From: Actinomycetota bacterium
GTDB taxonomy: Bacteria; Actinomycetota; Acidimicrobiia; Acidimicrobiales; Ilumatobacteraceae
Reading direction: 5' to 3'
Assembly (NCBI GenBank): GCA_963169215.1
Contig: CAUJEE010000085.1
Span: 1-51,769, forward strand
Length of the DNA stretch: 51,769 bases
A program made the translations under genes and the position numbers. Below, piece by piece: positions 1-8,093 of this stretch (position 1 is the first letter of the stretch; the number at the start of each line of letters is the position of its first letter). Under the pieces are notes generated by a model, which did not search any database, was not told the DNA's origin, and worked only from the letters and a program-made list of their open reading frames with translations.

Positions 1-2
1 TG

Positions 3-181
3 ATCATCGAGGACGGCATAGTCAAGGAACTCAGATTCGTGGTGTACGAGAACGGCCTGAACAGAGCGTCGACGATTTCATCGCTCGGCGGGGCGCGGCC
101 TTCGAGATCGACCGGAGCATCTGCGACTTCTACGGACGCAACGTCACCTCGAATCCCAACGGCTATCTCCGACGGCGATGA
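3..181 (+). pseudogene. 3' end of an unrecognised gene, apparently frameshifted
   Basis: Partial: the gene begins before the window. The frame starting at base 3 has strongly GC-ending codons and reads IIEDGIVKELRFVVYENGLN up to about base 62. From there the coding signature (C/G at almost every third position) moves to the frame starting at base 2, which reads on as DDFIARRGAAFEIDRSICDF and ends at the TGA at 179-181. Neither frame looks coding on the other side of the switch. This fits one gene with a -1-type shift near base 60, either a real mutation or a sequencing/assembly error. I see no slippery heptamer, so programmed frameshifting is unlikely. I do not recognise the protein family. 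Confidence 0.4.
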
Positions 182-244
182 CGGCCACCGATCACTGGGC
201 GCGGGCTGTGCCTGCGTCATTCGGTGGTCGAATGCCCAGGCAGA

Positions 245-250
245 TACGGT
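245..250 (+). promoter_or_regulatory. -10 box of leuB (leaderless)
   Basis: TACGGT lies 9 nt before the ATG at 260. There is no Shine-Dalgarno sequence, so transcription probably starts at or next to the start codon. Confidence 0.45.
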
Positions 251-259
251 GAAGCGCAT

Positions 260-1249
260 ATGGCACATCGAATCGCGGTGATCGGGGGCGACGGCATCGG
301 CCCGGAGGTGACCGCCGAGGCGATCAAGGTGATGCAGGCCGTGGGGGTGCCGCTCGCCCTGACCCACTACGACCTGGGTGGCAAGCGTTACCTGCGCGAC
401 GGCGAGATCCTCAGCGACGCCACCCTGGCCGAACTGCGCGGCTACGACGCGATCCTGCTCGGCGCGGTGGGCACGCCGGAGGTGCCGCCGGGCGTGATCG
501 AGCGCGGGCTGCTGCTGAAGATGCGTTTCGACCTCGATCTCTACGTCAACCAACGGCCGTTCGCGGGCACCGGGCCAGGGCACAGCGAGCCCCACGACTT
601 CGTGGTGATCCGCGAGAACACCGAAGGCCCCTACGTGGGCGAGGGTGGCGTGCTGCGCAAGGGCACGCCGCACGAGGTGGCCACGCAGGGCTCGGTGAAC
701 ACCCGCATGGGGGCCGAGCGGGCCATCCGCCACGCGTTCGACCTGGCGATGAAGCGGCGCAAGCACGTCACGCTGGTGCACAAGACCAACGTGCTCACCT
801 TCGCCGGCGACCTGTGGATGCGGGCTTTCGAGGAGGTCGCTGCCGAGTACCCGCAGGTGGGCACCGCCTACAACCACGTCGACGCGGCGTGCATCTACTT
901 CGTGCAAGACCCGCACCGCTACGACGTGGTGGTGACCGACAACCTGTTCGGCGACATCCTCACCGACCTCGGTGGCGCGGTGAGCGGTGGGGTGGGTCTG
1001 GCCAGCAGCGCCAACCTCAACCCGGCCCGCACCGGCCCGAGCATGTTCGAGCCGGTGCACGGGTCGGCCCCCGACATCGTCGGCACCGGCAAGGCCGACC
1101 CGCGGGCGGCCATCCTGTCGGCCGCGCTGATGATCGACTTCCTCGGCGAGTCGGCGGCCGCCGAGCGCATCCGGGCGGCATGCGCCGAGCCGGTCAGCGG
1201 CAGCACCACCGAGATCGGTTCACAAATATCCTCCCGCGTGGCAGGCTGA
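260..1249 (+). CDS. leuB: 3-isopropylmalate dehydrogenase
   Basis: Third step of leucine synthesis: NAD-dependent oxidative decarboxylation of 3-isopropylmalate in the cytosol. The 329-residue protein opens with the nucleotide-binding start [16 protein letters not shown]. It carries the family motif [13 protein letters not shown], the metal-binding segment [15 protein letters not shown] and the NAD-side motif [19 protein letters not shown]. The length matches actinobacterial LeuB (about 335), shorter than the roughly 360 of enterobacteria. The frame is open 12 codons further upstream, but the ATG at 260 gives the conserved N-terminus and sits 9 nt after a TACGGT -10 box. ilvE follows 78 bp downstream, a natural partner for leucine synthesis. 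Isocitrate and tartrate dehydrogenases are relatives, but the short form and the context favour LeuB. Confidence 0.93.
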   Translation: MAHRIAVIGGDGIGPEVTAEAIKVMQAVGVPLALTHYDLGGKRYLRDGEILSDATLAELRGYDAILLGAVGTPEVPPGVIERGLLLKMRFDLDLYVNQRPFAGTGPGHSEPHDFVVIRENTEGPYVGEGGVLRKGTPHEVATQGSVNTRMGAERAIRHAFDLAMKRRKHVTLVHKTNVLTFAGDLWMRAFEEVAAEYPQVGTAYNHVDAACIYFVQDPHRYDVVVTDNLFGDILTDLGGAVSGGVGLASSANLNPARTGPSMFEPVHGSAPDIVGTGKADPRAAILSAALMIDFLGESAAAERIRAACAEPVSGSTTEIGSQISSRVAG

Positions 1250-1257
1250 ACCGCCGT

Positions 1258-1263
1258 TAAGTT
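1258..1263 (+). promoter_or_regulatory. Possible -10 box of ilvE
   Basis: TAAGTT lies in the leuB-ilvE gap and would give a leader of about 55-60 nt. A purine-rich ribosome site (GAGAGG) precedes ilvE, so this would be a leadered promoter. Confidence 0.3.
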
Positions 1264-1327
1264 GAGAGAGTAGAACGAGCGGCTGCGCAGCACGACACCG
1301 CAGCACGAGAGGGAACGAGAGGCACCG

Positions 1328-2245
1328 ATGCCGATACAGACCACACCCAAGATCTGGATGAACGGCGAGCTGGTCGACTGGGACAAGGCCCAGATCCACG
1401 TGCTCACCCACACCCTGCACTACGGCTCGGGCGTGTTCGAGGGTATCCGCGCCTACGAGACCGCCGATGGCCCAGCGGTGTTCCGCCTCACCGAGCACAT
1501 CAAGCGGCTGGCGAACTCGGCCCAGATCATCGGGATGGAGCTGCCGTACACCGTCGACGAGCTGATCCAGGCAACCAAGGACACGGTGAAGAGCACCGGT
1601 CTGCCCGCCTGCTACGTGCGCCCGATCGCGTACTACGGCTACGGCGAGATGGGGCTCAACACGCTGCCGTGCAGCGTCGACGTGGCCATCGCCTGCTGGC
1701 CGTGGGGTGCCTACCTGGGCGACGACGCGGTGAACAAGGGCGTGCGCATGAAGATCTCGTCGTGGACCCGCCACGACCACAACACCATGCCCCCGGCGTC
1801 GAAGACCACCGGCAACTACGTGAACAGCTCGCTGGCCAAGGTGGAGGCGCTGAAGGCCGGTTACGACGAGGCGGTCATGCTCGCCCCCAATGGCCTGGTT
1901 GCCGAGTGCACCGGCGAGAACATCTTCGCCGTGCGCAACGGGGTGATCATCACACCGCCGCTGTCGGCCGGAGCGCTCGAGGGCATCACCCAGAACACGG
2001 TGATGACCATCGCCCGCGACCTGGGCTACGACGTACGCGTCGACAACCTCGCCCGCAGCGATCTGTACATCGCCGAGGAGATCTTCGTCTGCGGCACCGC
2101 GGCCGAAGTGAGCTCGGTGAACTCGGTCGACGAGCGCAAGGTGCCCTGCCCGGGCCCGATCACCAAGGCGATCGCCGAGATCTACGGGCGCACGGTGCGC
2201 GGCCAAGAGGCGAAGTACAAGAGCTGGTGCGAACTGGCCGTCTGA
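1328..2245 (+). CDS. ilvE: Branched-chain amino acid aminotransferase
   Basis: A class IV (fold type IV) PLP aminotransferase that performs the last step of leucine, isoleucine and valine synthesis with glutamate as amino donor. The 305-residue protein has the N-terminal signature THTLHYGSGVFEGIRAY, the PLP lysine K159 in ASKTTGNYVNSSLAK and the phosphate-binding region VAECTGENIF. The segment SAGALEGITQNTVMTIARDLG follows. Length and N-terminus match the roughly 300-residue E. coli-like subgroup. A purine-rich ribosome site (GAGAGGAACGAGAGG-like) precedes the ATG. The gene follows leuB on the same strand and may be co-transcribed, with a possible extra promoter in the gap. D-amino acid transaminase and aminodeoxychorismate lyase share the fold but are shorter. 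Confidence 0.94.
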   Translation: MPIQTTPKIWMNGELVDWDKAQIHVLTHTLHYGSGVFEGIRAYETADGPAVFRLTEHIKRLANSAQIIGMELPYTVDELIQATKDTVKSTGLPACYVRPIAYYGYGEMGLNTLPCSVDVAIACWPWGAYLGDDAVNKGVRMKISSWTRHDHNTMPPASKTTGNYVNSSLAKVEALKAGYDEAVMLAPNGLVAECTGENIFAVRNGVIITPPLSAGALEGITQNTVMTIARDLGYDVRVDNLARSDLYIAEEIFVCGTAAEVSSVNSVDERKVPCPGPITKAIAEIYGRTVRGQEAKYKSWCELAV

Positions 2246-2286
2246 ATCGGGCTGCCTGCGTGCCGCCCCGCCGCCCATCAGGCACC

Positions 2287-2292
2287 TAGCCT
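2287..2292 (+). promoter_or_regulatory. -10 box of the 120-aa protein (leaderless)
   Basis: TAGCCT followed by 6 nt and the ATG at 2299. Confidence 0.5.
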
Positions 2293-2298
2293 GGCCCC

Positions 2299-2661
2299 AT
2301 GGATGTCGTCGAGTTCTTCCTCGTAGGTGACCCGCAGCGGGCCAAGTCAACCGTTGCCGAGGCGCTGGAGTCGCGCAAGTTCCGCCTCAAGTGGGCGGGC
2401 GAGTGGGATGCAGTGGCCGAGCGCGGCAACATGGTGGCCAACGTGCTGCTCGGCGCGCTGGCGCAGTACTTCAAGGTCGGGGTGTCGGTGCGCTCGGCCG
2501 AGAGTGGCACCAGCGTCGTGCGCATCGAGAAGTCGTCGCGGGGATTCCTGGGCGGGGCGATCGGCGCGCACCGCACGACCAAGAACTTCGAGGCCCTGCG
2601 CGGCGAACTCGACGCCACCTTCCGCGCGGCTGGTGTGCTGGTGCGCGAGCAGGGCGCCTAG
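2299..2661 (+). CDS. Hypothetical protein, 120 aa
   Basis: I do not recognise this family. The protein is 120 residues, with no signal peptide and no membrane helix. It starts MDVVEFFLVGDPQRAKSTVA and alternates short hydrophobic strands with charged stretches, suggesting a small alpha/beta cytosolic protein. Codon use matches the neighbouring genes. The start is supported by a TAGCCT box 6 nt upstream and the absence of a ribosome site. Its stop overlaps by 4 bp the stop of the convergent membrane protein at 2658-3170. Confidence 0.75.
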   Translation: MDVVEFFLVGDPQRAKSTVAEALESRKFRLKWAGEWDAVAERGNMVANVLLGALAQYFKVGVSVRSAESGTSVVRIEKSSRGFLGGAIGAHRTTKNFEALRGELDATFRAAGVLVREQGA

Positions 2662-3170
2662 CCCTCCTGCACGTCGCTCGCCTGGGTCTCGTGGGTGCGC
2701 GTGGCGTCGGGCCGCCGAACGCGCTCGTCGCCGAGCATGCGCCGCAGACGGTCGCGGTACTGGCGTCCTGTGATGTGCGTGCGGTCGTCGACGATCACCC
2801 GCGCGAACAGGTGGCTGCCATGCCAGGCAACTGAGTCGCGCCGCAGGGGAGTGGCGCGCCGCACTGGGCGGGCAGTGACGCGGCTCGAGTCGACGAGGTA
2901 CAGCCGCGACGAGCCGAGCGCGAGCAGGAAGAAGTCGACACCGATGTTGGTGCCCAGGCCGCCGAGCACTATCACCCCCGAGGCGGTGAAGAACCATTGG
3001 CCGCGCCCGATCAACGCTCCCGCCCACCAGCCGCTGGCCGCGCCGACGATCACGCCTGCCCCTCCGGCCAACCAGAAGTAGCGGCGCGGGCGCACCATCC
3101 ACACCAGGTCGACGGTGAGGTCGTCGGTCAGCGCAGTGGTGGCGTCGAGCGCCCGCGTGTGGGAGGTCAC
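2658..3170 (-). CDS. Small membrane protein of unknown function
   Basis: The 170-residue protein has two predicted membrane helices: around residues 30-52 (RYFWLAGGAGVIVGAASGWW) and 60-85 (a Gly/Leu/Val-rich stretch after GQWFFTASG). A basic, probably cytosolic C-terminal half of about 85 residues follows, containing WHGSHLFARVIVDDRTHITG. It starts at a GTG 22 bp after the ureohydrolase stop and is probably the last gene of the minus-strand run lysS - DUF2804 - dapD - ureohydrolase. I cannot assign a family. Its 3' end overlaps the convergent 120-aa gene by 4 bp. Confidence 0.7.
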   Translation of the reverse strand: MTSHTRALDATTALTDDLTVDLVWMVRPRRYFWLAGGAGVIVGAASGWWAGALIGRGQWFFTASGVIVLGGLGTNIGVDFFLLALGSSRLYLVDSSRVTARPVRRATPLRRDSVAWHGSHLFARVIVDDRTHITGRQYRDRLRRMLGDERVRRPDATRTHETQASDVQEG

Positions 3171-3192
3171 GTCCGACGGCCTGCAGCACCGC

Positions 3193-4227
3193 TCATCGGC
3201 CGGGGCGGCCGGGCACTTCGCCCGCCGCGTCGCGCCGCTTGGCGGCCATGCCTGCGAGACACTCGGTGAACAGGCGATGGGCGACGTTGACCGTGCAGTC
3301 GGCGTGGTCGTAGGCGGGGGCCACTTCCACGACGTCCATCGCCACTACGTTGTGGCGGTAGGCGATCTCGCGGATCGCGTGAAGCAGGTCGACGGCGGCG
3401 ATACCTCCCGGCTCGGGCGTGCCGGTGGCCGGGGCGTAGGCCGGGTCGAGCGAGTCGATGTCGACCGATATGTACAGGTGGGTCGGGCCGTCGAGGGCCT
3501 CGGCGAGCGCGTCGGCGAGCACGGCCTTGAAGCCGCGGTCCCAGATCTCGTCCATCAGGTGCCAGCGCATTCCCTGCGCCGCCATCCAGTCCCACGTCTC
3601 CTCCGGCGGCCAGTAGCTGCGCAGACCGACCTGCACGAAGTTGCGCCCGGGGATCGCGCCCGACTCGATCAGTCGGCGCATCGGCGTGCCGTGGCTGGCC
3701 AGGTTGCCGTCGATCGAGTCGGCCGTATCTGCGTGGGCGTCGAAGTGGATCATGCCCACGTGTCCGTGCCCGTAGACGTCGGCAACGGCTGTGGCCGAGG
3801 GCCAGGTGATGGTGTGGTCGCCGCCGATCACGAAAGGCACGATGTGCCGTCGGGCCACCTGGTGCACGCGGGCGCGGATGTTGGCCAGGCTCTCGTCGAC
3901 CAACCCGTTGGGGCAGGGCGCGTCGCCGTAGTCGACCACCTCGATCCAGTCGTACATCTCCAGGCCGTGGCCGAGGTGGTAGGTGCCCGACTGGTAGGCG
4001 TTGGTGCGGATCGCCCGCGGCCCGAAGCGGGCGCCGGGACGGTTGGTGGTGCCCAGGTCGAACGGAGCGCCCACCACCGCCACGTCGGGCTTCCACGCGT
4101 CGAGTTGCTGTTCTTCGGTGAGCAGCGGCCGCTGCCCGAAGGTGAGCACGCTGCCGAAGTTGTAGCCCTGGTCGAGTTGGCGGGCATAGCCGGGCGGGAT
4201 GTGGCGGTGCGGTTCGGGAGCGTTCAT
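3193..4227 (-). CDS. speB: Agmatinase-family ureohydrolase
   Basis: A binuclear-manganese hydrolase that splits a guanidino compound to urea plus an amine; agmatine to putrescine is the default assignment. In the 344-residue protein the metal ligands are all visible: H138 in GGDHT, D163/H165/D167 in HFDAHADTAD, and D256/D258 in SVDIDSLDP. The usual N-terminal PGARFGPRAIR is present. I chose the ATG at 4227 because TACGGT lies 7 nt upstream. A GTG three codons earlier overlaps that box. The small membrane protein follows 22 bp downstream. Guanidinobutyrase, guanidinopropionase and guanidine hydrolase share these motifs, so the substrate is not settled by the sequence. Confidence 0.85.
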   Translation of the reverse strand: MNAPEPHRHIPPGYARQLDQGYNFGSVLTFGQRPLLTEEQQLDAWKPDVAVVGAPFDLGTTNRPGARFGPRAIRTNAYQSGTYHLGHGLEMYDWIEVVDYGDAPCPNGLVDESLANIRARVHQVARRHIVPFVIGGDHTITWPSATAVADVYGHGHVGMIHFDAHADTADSIDGNLASHGTPMRRLIESGAIPGRNFVQVGLRSYWPPEETWDWMAAQGMRWHLMDEIWDRGFKAVLADALAEALDGPTHLYISVDIDSLDPAYAPATGTPEPGGIAAVDLLHAIREIAYRHNVVAMDVVEVAPAYDHADCTVNVAHRLFTECLAGMAAKRRDAAGEVPGRPGR

Positions 4228-4234
4228 CAGCCGC

Positions 4235-4240
4235 ACCGTA
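4235..4240 (-). promoter_or_regulatory. -10 box of the ureohydrolase gene (leaderless)
   Basis: On the minus strand TACGGT is followed by 7 nt and the ATG at 4227. It suggests that the ureohydrolase can be transcribed apart from dapD. Confidence 0.4.
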
Positions 4241-4302
4241 TCCCGCCCCGCTGCGGTTTCCGGGCAGCGGAGCCGACGAGCCGGGGCCGGCTGCGGGGCG
4301 GG

Positions 4303-5232
4303 TCAGTTGTCGTGGAGGGCGATGTTGAGGCCGTCCCAACGGGCGCTGCGCGGGAGGGCCTCGACCGCGCCGGTCTGGCTGTTGCGGCGGTAGAGCAGGC
4401 CACCCTTGCCGCTCAGCACGCGGGCCTTCACCGCCTGCACTCCCTCGGGGCCGTGCAGGGTCACCACCGTGCCGGCAGTGACGTACAGCCCGGCCTCCAC
4501 CACACACTCGTCGCCGAGGCTGATGCCGATGCCCGCCTCGGCGCCCACCAGGCAGCGTTCGCCGATGGTCACCTGCTCGCTGCCACCACCCGACAGGGTG
4601 CCCATCGTGCTTGCCCCGCCACCGATGTCGCTGCCGTCGCCGACGACCACCCCGGCCGAGATGCGGCCCTCGATCATCGACGTGCCCAGCGTGCCCGCGT
4701 TGAAGTTGACGAAGCCCTCGTGCATCACCGTGGTGCCCGGTGCGAGGTGCGCGCCGAGGCGCACCCGGTCGGCATCGGCGATGCGCACCCCGGAGGGCAC
4801 GACGTAGTCGGTCATCCGCGGAAACTTGTCGACGCCGAACACCGTGAGCTGTCCTCCATCGCGCCGTAGCCGCCACCGCAACTCGTCGATCTCGGCCACC
4901 GCCGCGGGCCCGCGATCGGTCCAGGCGACGTTGGCGAGCAGACCGAACTGGCCGTCGAGATTGATCGTGCGCGGCTGCACGTGCCGATGCGACAGCAGGT
5001 GCAGGCGCAGGTACACGTCGCTCGCGTCGGCTGGGGCATCGTCGGTGTCGATGTGCACGCGCACGGCACGCACCTGCACGCGTCGCAGATCGTCGCTGCG
5101 CTCGGCCTGCGCGTAAGCCGTGAATCGGTCGGCAGCGGGTTCGTCGCCGAGGCCGCACTCGCGGAACCAGGTGTCGAGCACCGTGCCGTCGGTGGCGATC
5201 GTCGCCACCCCCCAACCCCATGCTGCGCTCAT
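4303..5232 (-). CDS. dapD: 2,3,4,5-tetrahydropyridine-2,6-dicarboxylate N-succinyltransferase
   Basis: Succinylates tetrahydrodipicolinate in the lysine/diaminopimelate pathway, using succinyl-CoA. The 309-residue protein is the actinobacterial form (like mycobacterial DapD): an alpha/beta N-terminal domain with [20 protein letters not shown], then a left-handed beta-helix of hexapeptide repeats. The helix segment includes [20 protein letters not shown], the active-site loop [20 protein letters not shown] and the serine/glycine turn [10 protein letters not shown]. The start ATG is preceded by GGAAGGACGAG. It lies 51 bp downstream of the DUF2804 gene and two genes downstream of lysS, so DAP/lysine supply and lysine charging sit together. 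Confidence 0.93.
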   Translation of the reverse strand: MSAAWGWGVATIATDGTVLDTWFRECGLGDEPAADRFTAYAQAERSDDLRRVQVRAVRVHIDTDDAPADASDVYLRLHLLSHRHVQPRTINLDGQFGLLANVAWTDRGPAAVAEIDELRWRLRRDGGQLTVFGVDKFPRMTDYVVPSGVRIADADRVRLGAHLAPGTTVMHEGFVNFNAGTLGTSMIEGRISAGVVVGDGSDIGGGASTMGTLSGGGSEQVTIGERCLVGAEAGIGISLGDECVVEAGLYVTAGTVVTLHGPEGVQAVKARVLSGKGGLLYRRNSQTGAVEALPRSARWDGLNIALHDN

Positions 5233-5283
5233 CTCGGCTCGTCCTTCCGGTCGGTCGTCGTGGGCAATTGACCGCTCACCGCA

Positions 5284-6333
5284 TCACCACCTGTTGCGCG
5301 CTTCCTCGGCGAACCCGCGTATTCCGGCGAGCGTCACCGGCACCGCGTCGTCGGCGACGATGCGCCCGCTCCAGGTGCCGAAGCACTGGTGCACCTGCAT
5401 CTTCAGCACCTTCAGGTCGGTGTTGTCGTAGCGATCGAAGCTGGGTGTGAGCGTGACGTCGACTCGGTCGCTGTCGGGCGTGCGCACCCGCCATGGGCGC
5501 AGCGGCGCGTCCCACGAGTAGGTCCACTCCAGTTCTTCGGAGATCTTCGTCAACCGGCCGTCGATGCACAGCGCGGTCTCCGTCGCTCCCGTTCCCACGG
5601 TCCACTTGCCGCCGAACTGCAGCCCCACCAACCGCCGGTCGCCTCGTTCGTCGACGGCGTAGCCCGACGCCGCGCCCCAGTTCCACCGATTGCGATAGGG
5701 CCAGACTCCGCGCCCCAGGTCTTGCACGCCCCACGCGTCGTGGGCTGCGTCGACGATCCAGCGGCGGTCACCGACACGAACGGCCCCGCTGGCCGGCCGC
5801 GTGTTCTGCTTGGAGGTGAACTGGAAGCACCGCTCGCTCCACGGAATCATCACGTTCAACGACTCGTGGCCGGTGGGCTTGGCGACACTGACGTCGACCT
5901 CGATCGGCCCGCCGCCGAAGCCCGGCTCGGTCTGCAGCGCGGCGACGCGCAGGTGCGTGGCGGCGGTGGTCTCCTCGATCGAGAGTTGAATCGCCTTGTG
6001 CTCGATGGCCACCTTGCCGGTGCACACCTGCTCGGGCATCCGAAAGCCGCGGGCGAACGGCACGATCACCCCGGCCGAGGCCTCCTGCCCGTTGCCGTGC
6101 TCCATCACCCACACGCTCACCAGCCCGGCGTAGTCGATGTCGGCGTACACCAGCGACACGGCCACCTCGTCGGTGATCACGCACCAGTAGTCCCACCGCT
6201 TCTTGCGTCCCCATCGGCCGCGCAAGTTGGCGCGCAGCAACGGATGGCGCGACCAACCGCGTGCTGCGTCGGCCAAGCGGCCGCGCGAATCGCACTCGGC
6301 CACTGCCACGCTGTATTCGCGCTCGGCGGTCAT
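5284..6333 (-). CDS. DUF2804 family protein
   Basis: The 349-residue protein has the N-terminal signature GWSRHPLLRANLRGRWGRKK followed by RWDYWCVITDEV, which I associate with the DUF2804 family. The rest is beta-rich with many Trp/Arg motifs, including GVQDLGRGVWPYRNRWNWG and RLVGLQFGGKWT. The C-terminal QVHQCFGTWSG is typical of a large beta-barrel fold such as AttH/lipocalin-like proteins (inference). It has no signal peptide and no membrane helix. It starts 9 bp after the lysS stop and is surely co-transcribed with it. Function is unknown. Its place between lysS and dapD gives no clear metabolic clue. Confidence 0.8.
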   Translation of the reverse strand: MTAEREYSVAVAECDSRGRLADAARGWSRHPLLRANLRGRWGRKKRWDYWCVITDEVAVSLVYADIDYAGLVSVWVMEHGNGQEASAGVIVPFARGFRMPEQVCTGKVAIEHKAIQLSIEETTAATHLRVAALQTEPGFGGGPIEVDVSVAKPTGHESLNVMIPWSERCFQFTSKQNTRPASGAVRVGDRRWIVDAAHDAWGVQDLGRGVWPYRNRWNWGAASGYAVDERGDRRLVGLQFGGKWTVGTGATETALCIDGRLTKISEELEWTYSWDAPLRPWRVRTPDSDRVDVTLTPSFDRYDNTDLKVLKMQVHQCFGTWSGRIVADDAVPVTLAGIRGFAEEARNRW

Positions 6334-6342
6334 CGTGACGCC

Positions 6343-7917
6343 TCAGCTCTGCTCGGGGCGAAGGGTGGGGAACAGGATGACTTCCTTGATCGAGTGCACA
6401 CCGGCCAACAGCATTGCCACTCGGTCGATGCCGATGCCGAGCCCGCCGGTTGGGGGCAGGCCGTACTCGAGGGCGCGCAGATAGTCCTCGTCGACCGTGC
6501 CGCGCTCGGCGTCGCCGGCCTCCTTGGCCGCCTGCTCGTCCTCGAAGCGGGCCCGTTGCTCGACCGGGTCGTTGAGCTCGCTGTAGCCGTTGGCCAACTC
6601 GCGGGCACCGACGAACAACTCGAACCGCTCGGTGAGGAACGGATCGTGGCGATCTTGTCGAGCAAGGGGACTGATCTCCACCGGGTGCCCGGTGACGAAT
6701 GTGGGCGCGAGCAGAGATGACTCGGCGGTGGCCTCGAACAGCTCCTCGATGATCTTGCCCGAGCCCCACTGCGGTGCGGGCTGCACGCCGTGGTCGGCGG
6801 CGAGCGCGCGCAGTTGCTCGACCGGCTGCGAAGGGTGCACCTCCACACCGGTCGCCTCGGCGACGAGATCGATCATCCGCGCCCGCCGCCACGGCTGGGC
6901 CAGGTCGACATCCACCTGTGCGTCGGGACCGTACACGGTCACCAGCGAAGTGCCGGTGGCGTCGATCGCGGCTTGGGTGATGAGCGTCTCGGTGATCTCG
7001 ATCATCTCGCTGTAGTCGGCGAACGCCTGGTACAGCTCCATCATCGTGAACTCCGGGTTGTGGCGCGTGCTGATGCCCTCGTTGCGGAAGATGCGGCCGA
7101 TCTCGAACACCCGCTCCATGCCACCGACGATGAGCCGCTTGAGGTGCAACTCGAGCGCGATGCGCAGGTAGAGCTGCATGTCGAGGGCGTTGTGGTGGGT
7201 GACGAACGGCCGCGCGTGAGCGCCGCCGGCCTCGACGTGCAGCACCGGTGTCTCGACCTCGACGTAGCCGCGCCCGTGCAACGTGCGGCGGATGCTGGCG
7301 ATGATCTCGTGGCGGATGCGGAAGGCCCGGCGGGCCTCCTCGTTGACGATCAGGTCGGCGTATCGCTGGCGGAAGCGGGTGTCGGTGTCGGTGAGTCCGT
7401 GCCACTTGTCGGGCATCGGACGAACAGCCTTGGACAGCAGCTCGCAGCGCTGCACCTTCACGCTCAGCTCACCCTTGCGGGTGGTCATCATCGTGCCATG
7501 CACACCCACCCAGTCGCCGAGATCGAGGTCTTTGACGGCCTCGAACGCCGCGTCGCCGACCACCGCCTTGGACACGAACAACTGCACCTCGCCGTCGCGA
7601 TCGCGCATGGTGGCGAACACCAGCTTGCCCGAGTCGCGCATCAGCATCACCCGCCCGGCGACGGCCACCTCGAAGTCGGTCTCGGTGCCGGCCTCGAGCC
7701 CCCCGTGGAGAGCGCGTAGTTCGACGAGGGTGTGGCTGCGGTCGAAGCGGTAGGGGTAGGGATTGGCGCCGGCGGAACGCAGCGCGTCGATCTTGGCCAG
7801 GCGGTTGGCCTTCTCCGCGGCGAGACCGCTCGCGAGCAGGCCGTCGCCTGTCGCGTCGTCAAGCTCGGCGGCGTTGGCGGCGTTACCGGTGGTGGTTGGG
7901 GCGTCGTCGTCACTCAC
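6343..7917 (-). CDS. lysS: Lysyl-tRNA synthetase, class II
   Basis: Charges tRNA-Lys. The 524-residue protein has an N-terminal OB-fold anticodon-binding domain (about residues 60-170, with AGRVMLMRDSGKLVFATMRD). The class II catalytic core follows: motif 1 near IRRTLHGRGYVEVETPVL, motif 2 FEIGRIFRNEGISTRHNPEF and motif 3 GLPPTGGLGIGIDRVAMLLA. I chose the GTG at 7917, not the ATG at 7962. The 15 extra codons have non-coding third positions, and TACCGT lies 9 nt before the GTG. It heads the minus-strand run lysS - DUF2804 - dapD and diverges from the secreted peptidase. The N-terminal about 45 residues are acidic and low-complexity. Confidence 0.93.
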   Translation of the reverse strand: MSDDDAPTTTGNAANAAELDDATGDGLLASGLAAEKANRLAKIDALRSAGANPYPYRFDRSHTLVELRALHGGLEAGTETDFEVAVAGRVMLMRDSGKLVFATMRDRDGEVQLFVSKAVVGDAAFEAVKDLDLGDWVGVHGTMMTTRKGELSVKVQRCELLSKAVRPMPDKWHGLTDTDTRFRQRYADLIVNEEARRAFRIRHEIIASIRRTLHGRGYVEVETPVLHVEAGGAHARPFVTHHNALDMQLYLRIALELHLKRLIVGGMERVFEIGRIFRNEGISTRHNPEFTMMELYQAFADYSEMIEITETLITQAAIDATGTSLVTVYGPDAQVDVDLAQPWRRARMIDLVAEATGVEVHPSQPVEQLRALAADHGVQPAPQWGSGKIIEELFEATAESSLLAPTFVTGHPVEISPLARQDRHDPFLTERFELFVGARELANGYSELNDPVEQRARFEDEQAAKEAGDAERGTVDEDYLRALEYGLPPTGGLGIGIDRVAMLLAGVHSIKEVILFPTLRPEQS

Positions 7918-7926
7918 AGTGATTGC

Positions 7927-7932
7927 ACGGTA
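7927..7932 (-). promoter_or_regulatory. -10 box of lysS (leaderless)
   Basis: Minus-strand TACCGT followed by 9 nt and the GTG at 7917. It helps decide the lysS start. Confidence 0.4.
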
Positions 7933-8050
7933 GTTGCTGCATCGTCGCCGTGCTTCGCTCATTGAGTCATGTGCTCACGTTGCGTTGCCGATATCTGCGC
8001 ATGCCCTGCTCGACACACGACGGTGCCCGGTCGGCGCAGGACCCGTCGAC

Positions 8051-8056
8051 TATCCT
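8051..8056 (+). promoter_or_regulatory. -10 box of the secreted peptidase gene
   Basis: TATCCT lies about 38 nt before the ATG at 8094. With GAGAGGAG at about 8080-8087 this is a leadered promoter. Confidence 0.4.
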
Positions 8057-8093
8057 GCCCGCTGGCGGGCGGCCGCACGAGAGGAGACCGCGC

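Noticed and set aside
3193-4227. Nickel guanidine hydrolase (GdmH-like)
   Set aside because: The metal ligands are shared by all ureohydrolases, no nickel-loading (hypA/B) genes are next to it, and no specific guanidine-binding residues can be read.
3115-4869. Long open frame opposite the ureohydrolase and dapD genes
   Set aside because: It is the third-position shadow of the GC-rich minus-strand genes; its residue pattern is Gly/Val/Arg-rich and shows no motif.
7918-7962. 15-codon N-terminal extension of lysS (ATG at 7962)
   Set aside because: Its third positions are not GC-biased as in the rest of the gene, and a -10 box supports the GTG at 7917.
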